From Betaproteobacteria bacterium GR16-43 (lineage in GTDB: Bacteria; Pseudomonadota; Gammaproteobacteria; Burkholderiales; Usitatibacteraceae): 64,000 bases of DNA. The DNA is taken from NCBI GenBank assembly GCA_001953215.1, contig CP019169.1, positions 248,001 to 312,000 on the forward strand. The letters are read 5' to 3'. Positions 57,400-64,000 of the stretch are shown piece by piece (position 1 is the first letter of the stretch; each line of letters opens with the position of its first letter). Below the pieces are notes generated by a model that worked only from the letters and a program-made list of their open reading frames with translations, was not told the origin of the DNA and ran no database searches. A program made the translations under genes and the position numbers.

Positions 57400-59096
57400 G
57401 CCGCGTGGCGCCGCAGGTGGAGGATGCGGTGGTTGAAATGATCGCTCACGACGACCTCGTCGCGATGGACCAGGTGGGCCCAGCGCGGGAAATGCAGGGA
57501 GGGCAACGGGGAATCCGGAATGCGGGACAACTCCCAGGACGGCTCGCCGCGCGGGTCCAGGCCCAGGACCCGGTTGTTGTGCGAATCGAGAATCACCATC
57601 GAGCCATCGTCCGCCGTCTCCGCGTAGCGCGGGTAGTTCAAGCGTTCCCCGATCGACCGGGCCTCGCGGCTCGCCGGGTCGTACACCAGGATCCGGTGAT
57701 TCCCCGAATCGGCGATGAGGATGCGGCCGTCGGGCATTCGCTGCGCGCTGTGCGGATCGTCGAGCATCGGCGCCTCTTCAGGGCCGGTCATCCAGCAAAC
57801 GCGCCCGTCCCATTCGCATTCGAGCACCTGGTTCATTTCGGAGTCTGTGACCAGGAGATTCCCGTTGGGCAGCACGCGAACGTCGTGCGGGTCCCGCAGT
57901 GCGAAGTCACGGCCATCGTACCGCAGTTCGCGGACTTCCCGGAGCCTGCGGCCGTCGCCCGCCACCTCCAGCACGCGGCTGTTGCGGCCGTCGGCGATGA
58001 CGAGCGTTCCCTGCGGCGTGCGCCGCGCCGCGCGCGGCCAGAAAATCGCGGGGTCCGCGTGGATCGGGTGCACGCGAACGTTCGCGCCCTCGCATTCGAC
58101 GACGCGGTTCTGCGCCGTGTCGGCCACGAGGTACCGGCCCGCCCCGAGACATTGCACCGAGCGCGGAAACGAGAGCGTGCGCTTGCGTCCCGGCGACGCA
58201 CCCAGCTGCGCGACCACGCGCCCTTCGCCGTCGAGGCGCAGGACGCTGCGCAAGCCCGCGTCGCAAACCTGCAGCGTTCCGTCCGGCAGCCGCGTGATGA
58301 AGGACGGAATCGAAAAGCTCCGGTCAACGGGACGAATCTCCGTGACGTGACCTGCGCCATCGATCGCGAGGCAGCGGTGGTTGTGCCCGTCGGCGATGAG
58401 CAGCGTCGCGTCGTCGAGTTGCCGCGCCCACTTCGGCGTGAACAGGTGCCCCGGCTCCGCCGACGGCTGCTCCCACCGGCCCCAGCGAATCGTCATCGAA
58501 CCGTCGAAGCGGATCTCCTGCACGACGTGGCCCGCCTCGTTCGCGACGAGCACCGCATCGTTCGGGAGCGCCTGCAAGCTCGCGGGAAGCCCGGCGGGCG
58601 CGCGCGGTCCCACGAGGCTTCGCACCACGCGGCCCCGCAGGTCGACCTCCGCAAGGTCGAAGCAACCCCCGGCCGGACGAAAGGCGATGACGAACGTGCC
58701 GCGGCCCGTCCACGACAACAGCCGGGGCGGATGCCGCGAGAGGGCGGGAACGGCAACGCGCGACAGCAACTCGCCCGACGGCGACAGGACCAGGATCTCG
58801 GCGCGCGCGCGGCACAGGATCGCGAAGCGGCCGTCGTCCATGCGGCACCCATAGCCGCCCTCGACGCCCTCCGCCTTCGAGTTGTAGAGGACCTCGCCCT
58901 GCTCCGACAGCAGCAGCGTGCGGCAATCGGTTCGCGGGGGCAGGCTCAGCTCCGGGAATTCATCGACGAGCAGGCATCGGCCTCCGGGCATCGGTTCGGC
59001 GACGACGGGCCAGCGCACCTCCACCGGGATCGGCACGCCGCTCGCGGGCACGTAGTCGAGGCCGATCTCGGCCACGAGCTCCCAGCGATCCGTCAT
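57396..59096 (-). CDS. NHL-repeat beta-propeller protein
   Basis: 566 residues from the ATG at 59096, which overlaps the upstream methyltransferase stop (ATGA). At least seven D-x-x-N-x-R-V/I-L repeats are visible: 'ADGHNHRCLAID', 'ADTAQNRVVE', 'ADGRNSRVLEV', 'TDSEMNQVLE', 'ADSGNHRILVYD', 'LDSHNNRVLGLD', 'SDHFNHRILHL'. This is an NHL-type propeller, probably of six or seven blades. No signal peptide is visible, so it is probably a cytoplasmic scaffold or ligand-binding protein. Role in the cluster unknown. Confidence 0.82.
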   Translation of the reverse strand: MTDRWELVAEIGLDYVPASGVPIPVEVRWPVVAEPMPGGRCLLVDEFPELSLPPRTDCRTLLLSEQGEVLYNSKAEGVEGGYGCRMDDGRFAILCRARAEILVLSPSGELLSRVAVPALSRHPPRLLSWTGRGTFVIAFRPAGGCFDLAEVDLRGRVVRSLVGPRAPAGLPASLQALPNDAVLVANEAGHVVQEIRFDGSMTIRWGRWEQPSAEPGHLFTPKWARQLDDATLLIADGHNHRCLAIDGAGHVTEIRPVDRSFSIPSFITRLPDGTLQVCDAGLRSVLRLDGEGRVVAQLGASPGRKRTLSFPRSVQCLGAGRYLVADTAQNRVVECEGANVRVHPIHADPAIFWPRAARRTPQGTLVIADGRNSRVLEVAGDGRRLREVRELRYDGRDFALRDPHDVRVLPNGNLLVTDSEMNQVLECEWDGRVCWMTGPEEAPMLDDPHSAQRMPDGRILIADSGNHRILVYDPASREARSIGERLNYPRYAETADDGSMVILDSHNNRVLGLDPRGEPSWELSRIPDSPLPSLHFPRWAHLVHRDEVVVSDHFNHRILHLRRHAA

Positions 59097-59875
59097 GCGC
59101 GTTGCGGCTTGCGCCCGCGGCACACGAGGAAGAGGCGCAGGACATAGGCGTCCGGATCCGCGAGGAATCGTTCCCCCGCGGCGGTCCAGCGCGCTTCCTC
59201 GTCGTCGCGAAGGACGCCGGCTTGCGCGAGGCGGCGCAGGTGCGCGGGTCCCAACTGCGGAAGCGATGCGGCATGGCCCATGTCGGTGGTGTCGAACGCG
59301 ATCGCATCGAGGTCGATCGCATCGAAGCCGGCCTTCGCGAGCAAGCCGCGCAGCTCGCGGCCACGATGCCGGTCGCCACCCTTGCCCTGCCGCGCGCGCG
59401 CCACGCGCTCGAGCACCGAAGCCAGCTCCGGGACTTCGGGCGACGTCACGCCGAAGAGCCCGTCGTCGATTTCGGTCACGACGAGCATGCCGCCGGGCTT
59501 CAACACGCGCAGGGCCTCGCGGGCGAGGACCAACGGATCCTCGACGTAGTGGAACAGGAATCGCGCGTACACGAGGTCGAACGACTCCGACGCGAGCCCG
59601 CTGCTCTCCGCGCGCGCTTCGCGCCACTGCAACCGTTCGGGGGCCACGGGATGCAAACGCGCCCGCCCCTGCGCGAGTCGCTCCGCATGATTGTCGAGCG
59701 CGGTGATCGCACTGTTCGGATACGCCTCGAGCAAGCGCTCCGTGATCCATCCGGGGCCGCAGCCCAGCTCGAGGATCGATTGACCGTCGGCCACGCCCAG
59801 CCATTCGAGCTGGCGCAATTCCTTGCGCCAGGTCTGCGCGACCTGGCTGCGAAGGAGTTCGTCGTCGGCCGCCAT
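59093..59875 (-). CDS. SAM-dependent methyltransferase (tailoring cluster)
   Basis: 260 residues. AdoMet motif I 'ILELGCGPG' (34-42), acidic 'ITALDNHAERLAQ', then 'FDLVYARFLFHYVEDP' and 'RVLKPGGMLVVTEIDDGLFG', the layout of UbiE/TylF-like small-molecule methyltransferases. The start shares one base with the JmjC gene stop (TGATG). Substrate unknown. Confidence 0.85.
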   Translation of the reverse strand: MAADDELLRSQVAQTWRKELRQLEWLGVADGQSILELGCGPGWITERLLEAYPNSAITALDNHAERLAQGRARLHPVAPERLQWREARAESSGLASESFDLVYARFLFHYVEDPLVLAREALRVLKPGGMLVVTEIDDGLFGVTSPEVPELASVLERVARARQGKGGDRHRGRELRGLLAKAGFDAIDLDAIAFDTTDMGHAASLPQLGPAHLRRLAQAGVLRDDEEARWTAAGERFLADPDAYVLRLFLVCRGRKPQRA

Positions 59876-60810
59876 CAGAGCCGCGGGTAGCGGCGCCGCG
59901 CGAGATAGCGGGCGAGCTTGTCCGGATCGTCGAGCATTTCGCGCAGGTCGCCTTCGACATGCGCCGCGTCGCGCGCGAAGGCCGCCATCATCCCGGGCAG
60001 GCGCGCCAGGAACGCCTCGCGTCCCCACCCCGAACCGAAGGCGCCCGAAATCGCTTCGCGCCATTCCGGGTTCTCGAGCAGGCGAACGCCCAGCAACGTG
60101 GAGAGAATCACTCCCCACGGCGAGGGTGGGAAGCTCATGTTCAGCGAGAGGCTCTCGGCATCGTCCACGGACGCGACCTCGTGCAGGAAACCCCGCGGAA
60201 CGTAGAGCACCGATCCCGGCGTAAGCAGGTACGACGGCGCGTCGTCGGGCATCTTCTCCGGAAGCCGCGACGCATGCGCATGAAGCGGCGCGGGTTGGCC
60301 GATCGCCCAGTTCGTCACCGGGTTCTCCACGAAATCGTTCGGGGTCCGGGCAACCCGCCAGCGCTTCGTGCCGAGGACCTGGATCGTGAAGTTCTCGTTC
60401 CAGTCGAGGTGCAGGCGCGTGCCGTGGCGGCCGCGGACGGCGAAGAGCGACGTGACGCCGATCGGCGGTTCTCCGAGCGAGTCGGCCAGCTCTTCGGTCC
60501 ACTTGCCCAGCGGCGCATCGTCGCCGAGGCGAAAGTAGAGCGTCGCGCCGCGGTTCTCGTACGCCTCGATCGCTTGCGGCACCGACAGGCGCGCATCCGC
60601 ATCGGCATCGCCCTCGAGGCCGAGCACCGCGAAATTCGGGCTGCGGGCGAGCAACGCCGCCTGGTCGACCGAACCGAGCGCTTCGAGGAGCGCGCCCAGC
60701 CGGTCGGCCGTTCCGGGATGGTGGAACACCGCCTTCCTCCAGCAATCGCGCAGGAAGGCGTCGCGGCCGATCGGCGCGGCGAGGCTCTCCAGACGCGGCG
60801 CGAGGTTCAT
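59875..60810 (-). CDS. JmjC/cupin-type 2-oxoglutarate hydroxylase
   Basis: 311 residues. Iron triad H134, D136 in 'RLHLDWNENFTIQVLGTKRW' and H210 in 'VLYVPRGFLHEV' fits the JmjC/Cupin-4 fold. The 'FLRDCWRKAVFHHPG' N-terminus is typical of cupin-like hydroxylases related to ribosomal oxygenase YcfD/RoxA. Such enzymes hydroxylate protein or peptide side chains. Inside a tailoring operon a dedicated peptide or amino-acid substrate is plausible. ATGA overlap with the kinase-like gene. Confidence 0.82.
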   Translation of the reverse strand: MNLAPRLESLAAPIGRDAFLRDCWRKAVFHHPGTADRLGALLEALGSVDQAALLARSPNFAVLGLEGDADADARLSVPQAIEAYENRGATLYFRLGDDAPLGKWTEELADSLGEPPIGVTSLFAVRGRHGTRLHLDWNENFTIQVLGTKRWRVARTPNDFVENPVTNWAIGQPAPLHAHASRLPEKMPDDAPSYLLTPGSVLYVPRGFLHEVASVDDAESLSLNMSFPPSPWGVILSTLLGVRLLENPEWREAISGAFGSGWGREAFLARLPGMMAAFARDAAHVEGDLREMLDDPDKLARYLARRRYPRL

Positions 60811-61760
60811 GCGCGATGCACCGCGAGGTTCAGCGCGAGCGCCTCCAGCGCGGAGGCGGCATAGAACCCGGCCGTGGCGTGGCCTTCCTTCACGCAGTGC
60901 GCCGCGACCCAGAGAAACCACGCGGCCGCGTGCCCGACCAGCAACGCGGGCTCGGGCTCGGCGCCGCCTCCGGAGACGTAGCCCGCGACGAAGCGGCGCC
61001 ACAGCCGATCCCAGCTCGAAGCGAATCGCCGTCCCGGGAAAGCTTCGCCGAGGATGCTGAGGAACGGATACACGAGGTCGAGTTCGACGGGATTGGGGCC
61101 GGATTCCTCGAAGTCGATCAGGGCGCACGTCCACCGGCCCTCGCGCCGCGCGACCAGCACGTTGCCGCGATGCACGTCGCCGTGGATGAGGCGTTGCGGA
61201 CTGGCGAAGGCCGCCCGTTGCGCGAGGCGCGTCGCCTCGCGCGCGCGTTCGATCTCCGCGGGCGGCAGCAACCGCGCGGCCTGCAGGCAGGCGATCGAAT
61301 CCTCGACCGCGGCGAAGTGGCCCCGCCGCTCCGCCTCGAGCCCGTTCTTCTCCGGCAGGCCGGCCTTCGACGCGGCCACGGCGTGGATCGCGCCGAGGCT
61401 GCGGCCGAGGTCTTCGAGAAGGTCGCCGTACTCGTCCGCGGTGACGTTCCCGAGGATCGCCTCGAGCGGCTCTCCCGGCAGCGCCGTCATCACGAGATAG
61501 CCGCCCTGCTGCGCATCGAAGGTCGAGGCCTCGAGCCGCGGCATGTCCACGCCCTCGACGCCGAGGGCCAGGAACGCATGCTCGCGCCGGTACCGGTCGT
61601 GCGCTTCGGGCAGGAAGACCTTCGCCACGTAGCGTTCGTCGAGCCGGTAGGTGCGCCGATACGTGTGGCCGCTGGTGCTGCAATCCCGGACCGGTCCGCA
61701 GCCCCTGCTTTCGGCGTAGGCCGCGACGGATCGCTCCAGCGGTCCGAATTTCGAGTCCAT
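60807..61760 (-). CDS. Aminoglycoside phosphotransferase-like kinase
   Basis: 317 residues from the ATG at 61760 (a TTG five codons earlier is in frame). Catalytic loop 'LIHGDVHRGNVLV' (192-203) and metal motif 'ALIDFEESG' (213-221) match the APH/choline-kinase fold; the nucleotide lysine is probably in 'YVAKVFLPEAHDRYRRE'. It phosphorylates an unknown hydroxyl; resistance is only one option, and a biosynthetic tailoring role fits the setting better. Starts four bases after the methyltransferase stop. Confidence 0.82.
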   Translation of the reverse strand: MDSKFGPLERSVAAYAESRGCGPVRDCSTSGHTYRRTYRLDERYVAKVFLPEAHDRYRREHAFLALGVEGVDMPRLEASTFDAQQGGYLVMTALPGEPLEAILGNVTADEYGDLLEDLGRSLGAIHAVAASKAGLPEKNGLEAERRGHFAAVEDSIACLQAARLLPPAEIERAREATRLAQRAAFASPQRLIHGDVHRGNVLVARREGRWTCALIDFEESGPNPVELDLVYPFLSILGEAFPGRRFASSWDRLWRRFVAGYVSGGGAEPEPALLVGHAAAWFLWVAAHCVKEGHATAGFYAASALEALALNLAVHRA

Positions 61761-61764
61761 GGTT

Positions 61765-62502
61765 TCAGGGCGCAAAGAAGAGTGCGGCGTGGTTCACATG
61801 ATAGGCCTTCCACCGCAGGCTCATCCCCGCTGCGCGCGCGATCTGCGCGATGCGGCCGACGGAACGCAGGGACCCCAGCCGCTTCGATCCCGCTTCCGCA
61901 ACCGGCGGGCGCCCCGACAGCCAGCCGATCGGACCCAGCGTCGCGTGCGTGCACAGCAAGTAGGGCACGCCGGACTCGCGGCACGCGGCAAAGACGTTCG
62001 CCAGCTCCGCGTCCTCGAGCGAGAACTCGAGCGTCCAGCTGGTGACGAGGTCGTGATGGCGCACCTGCTCGCGATCGCCCCCGCGCACGTCGAGCACGGA
62101 CTTGCGGATGCCCTCCAGCATCGGAAGGCGTGAACAATGCTCGATCACGAGGGGATCGAAGTCCGTCGCGGTGTAGTGAACGGCCGGAAACCGCGTGGCG
62201 ATCGTGAACGCTTGCGGCATGTCGCCGCAGCCCAGCTCGAGCACGCGCGGATAGCGGGCGAAGTCGAACGCAGCGGCGAGCGATTCGACGGACCGGATCT
62301 TCGCCTCGTGGATCGAAGACAAGTAATTCCGGTAGGCCGCGTCGGAGCCGTAGCGATCCTCGTCCCGCCACGGCGCCGTTCGCGTCGCCCGGTCCGCGCC
62401 CCAGCTCGTCGTGGCGTCGGCGTAGACCTCGCGCGTGAGGCGCACGTACGGCTGCAGGAAGAAATCCGCGCGGCGGCGCCACGCGCCGAAGCCCTCGCTC
62501 AT
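61765..62502 (-). CDS. SAM-dependent methyltransferase-like protein (tailoring cluster)
   Basis: 245 residues. 'RVLELGCGDM' (86-95) is the AdoMet loop and 'HYTATDFDPLVIEHCSRL' the acidic loop; 'HDLVTSWTLEFSLEDAEL' replaces the usual D-x-V motif. The C-terminus has an unusual 'HVNHAALFFAP' end. No close relation to the other methyltransferase of the operon is apparent. Substrate unknown. ATGA overlap with the sulfotransferase. Confidence 0.75.
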   Translation of the reverse strand: MSEGFGAWRRRADFFLQPYVRLTREVYADATTSWGADRATRTAPWRDEDRYGSDAAYRNYLSSIHEAKIRSVESLAAAFDFARYPRVLELGCGDMPQAFTIATRFPAVHYTATDFDPLVIEHCSRLPMLEGIRKSVLDVRGGDREQVRHHDLVTSWTLEFSLEDAELANVFAACRESGVPYLLCTHATLGPIGWLSGRPPVAEAGSKRLGSLRSVGRIAQIARAAGMSLRWKAYHVNHAALFFAP

Positions 62503-63332
62503 GCGCGTCCCGCGATCCGTGCGGCTTCGTACCCCAGGCGCGCAAGGCACGCCCCGTGGGTCGCTTCGAAGAGCGCCAGTTCCTCGGCCGGCATTTCCTC
62601 GCGCCACGTGCTCCGGCCGCTGCGGAAGAAGGACGGATGGATCCGCTTCAAGGCCTCGAAGGTCGGCACGTCGGCCTTCGCGGGTTCGCGTTCCACGCCC
62701 AGCGTGCGCATCGCGTTCCCGACGCTCGCGACCGGATCGGCGACCAGGTCCTCGAAGCGCACGACGATCGTGGGCGCATCCCGCGCGAGCCAGTTGTCGT
62801 TGAAGCGGCTCCAGTTCAACTCGCGCGAGGTCACTTGTTCGCGCAGCAGGCTTCGCCACAGGCGATGGCGAAAGCCGAGCGGGCGCGACAGGCTCGCGAC
62901 GATCGCCTGCCCGAACGCGGTGGCCTTTCCCGCGAGAGAGCTCCGCAGGCCCGCGCGCCGGAAGGTGCGAATCACGTCCAGCAGGTACCAGGCGAGCGAG
63001 ATCGCCACGTCGCGTCCGTCGCGCACGAGCAGCACCGCGCGGCCGAACCGCGGGGCCTCCCAGGCATGCGAAGCGATGCAGTAGAGCGCGGGCTCGGAGT
63101 CCAGGTCCGCGAGCAACCGCCACGCGCGCGGCTCGTCGCCGGAGCGCAGCGCCTCGGCGATCGCCGGCGGCAACGCCTCGACGCCGGTGATGCGTTGCCC
63201 CGTGTCGAGCTGCAGGTCGTCGCCGGAGAGGAACAGCGGGCCATCGTAGGTCGGCACGCCGTAGAGCCTGTGCAACAGGATGCGGAAGAACGTGTTGCCG
63301 GAACGCGGGAACGACGCGACCCAGACGATCAT
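62499..63332 (-). CDS. Sulfotransferase-family protein
   Basis: 277 residues from the ATG at 63332. The PAPS phosphate loop is 'SFPRSGNTFF' (7-16), the 3'-phosphate region 'RDGRDVAIS' (104-112), and a C-terminal 'FFRSGRSTWREEM' (235-247) matches the GxxGxW-like cofactor clamp. This is the layout of cytosolic sulfotransferases. It would sulfate a hydroxyl or amine. First gene of the seven-gene operon, with 68 bases to the divergent oxygenase gene. Confidence 0.85.
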   Translation of the reverse strand: MIVWVASFPRSGNTFFRILLHRLYGVPTYDGPLFLSGDDLQLDTGQRITGVEALPPAIAEALRSGDEPRAWRLLADLDSEPALYCIASHAWEAPRFGRAVLLVRDGRDVAISLAWYLLDVIRTFRRAGLRSSLAGKATAFGQAIVASLSRPLGFRHRLWRSLLREQVTSRELNWSRFNDNWLARDAPTIVVRFEDLVADPVASVGNAMRTLGVEREPAKADVPTFEALKRIHPSFFRSGRSTWREEMPAEELALFEATHGACLARLGYEAARIAGRA

Positions 63333-63400
63333 GGTGTTGTCCTCTGGCCTAGAATGTCCGGTCTCCCGAATGTGCCGACGCAGTCGGCGAAATCTACAGC

Positions 63401-64000
63401 ATGGTCGAAGCAACCGGCGGCCTGGTGGTCGTGGACGCACGCCGCGGTCCCGGCGCGATCACCACCGATATTCCCACGCGGGAGCTCGCGGGCCTGGTCG
63501 GCGAGGGCCGCATCGTCGTCGTGAAGGGCGCGTTCGAACCGGCTGGGCTGCGGCGCATGCGTTCGGCGATCCTCGCGTGGAATGCGCCCTCGCGCGAGAA
63601 CGACACGTCCGCCGCGGGAAGCACGCGCCAGCGCAGCGAGGATCCGCCCGGCACGCCCATCCGGCACGTCTTCGAGAGTTTCCTCTTCGACGTGAACGAT
63701 GCCGCCGACCCGATCGGCCCCACCGTGCGCCCCGCGTTCGACCGCCTCGCGGAATTCTGGCGCGCGCTCACCGGCCACGCGTTCGGCTTCGCCCCCGACG
63801 CCGAAGGGCGGGCGCTGCGCCCGAGGGCGCTCTACTACCCGGCGGGCGGTGGCTACTTCGACTGGCACGAACACCCGCTCGAGCCGCATCGCATCGGCGC
63901 GATCCTCGGCGTGTCCGAACTGGGCGTGGATTTCGGCACGGGCGCCACCGAGTTCAAGGCGCCGAACGGCCTCGTGAGCACCGAGGGAGCCCACGACCTG
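63401..64000 (+). CDS. 2-oxoglutarate/Fe(II) oxygenase-like protein (3' partial)
   Basis: 200 codons visible from the ATG at 63401; the frame runs off the right edge. 'LYYPAGGGYFDWHEHP' (144-159) matches the Y-x-x-G-G-G-x-x-x-x-H motif of 2OG oxygenases, followed by 'ILGVSELGVDFGTGATEF', a core strand and turn. At the iron position the protein reads H156-E157-H158 instead of the usual HxD. Divergent from the tailoring operon and probably part of it. Confidence 0.68.
   Translation, partial: MVEATGGLVVVDARRGPGAITTDIPTRELAGLVGEGRIVVVKGAFEPAGLRRMRSAILAWNAPSRENDTSAAGSTRQRSEDPPGTPIRHVFESFLFDVNDAADPIGPTVRPAFDRLAEFWRALTGHAFGFAPDAEGRALRPRALYYPAGGGYFDWHEHPLEPHRIGAILGVSELGVDFGTGATEFKAPNGLVSTEGAHDL

Overview
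The window is GC-rich, densely coded chromosomal DNA with very many ATGA/GTGA start-stop overlaps. Gene content and order point to a betaproteobacterium: a complete dcw cell-wall/division cluster, the lpxC-DUF721-M23-secA-argJ run, a bioBFHCD operon beside comF/trmL, and a Tat-exported NrtA/CmpA-type ABC transporter with cyanase. Species cannot be named from the sequence alone. No rRNA, tRNA, CRISPR array, integrase or complete insertion sequence was seen.

Layout. 1-5362: a surface-fibre-like locus, with a FimV/LysM-like outer-membrane barrel protein on the plus strand, open at the left edge, facing a minus-strand operon of three related pilin-like proteins, a small exported protein and a PapD-like chaperone. 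5539-11850: trmL-comF, then divergently the biotin operon bioB-F-H-C-D plus a HAD phosphatase. 11906-16602: a probable sigma-54 promoter, a nitrate/cyanate-type ABC transporter, cyanase and an orphan TRAP binding protein. 16607-22171 (minus): amidohydrolase, Nudix-ThiE-like fusion, DUF815 ATPase, methyltransferase, GNAT and argJ. 22379-28141: GNAT, secA, an M23 peptidase, a DUF721 (DciA-like) gene and lpxC.

28198-35832 is an accessory block that separates lpxC from ftsZ, genes that are often close neighbours in betaproteobacteria. It carries glycine-rich exported proteins, a patatin/Omp85 type Vd protein and an OmpW-like/DUF3300/DUF2950 operon. It ends next to ftsZ with two inverted copies of an about 214-bp repeat. 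35976-53508 (minus) is the dcw cluster, mraZ-rsmH-ftsL-ftsI-murE-murF-mraY-murD-ftsW-murG-murC-murB-ddl-ftsQ-ftsA-ftsZ, with a promoter and MraZ-type TGGG repeats upstream. A hairpin repeat related to one near argJ sits between murB and ddl.

53759-55296 holds a tandem histidine-phosphatase protein and a small exported protein. 55366-63332 (minus) is a tightly coupled seven-gene operon: sulfotransferase, methyltransferase, APH-like kinase, JmjC/cupin hydroxylase, second methyltransferase, NHL-repeat protein and a nucleotidyltransferase/Ig-like/PqqD fusion. A divergent 2-oxoglutarate oxygenase-like gene runs off the right edge. This looks like an undescribed small-molecule or peptide tailoring system and is the best candidate for novelty in the window.
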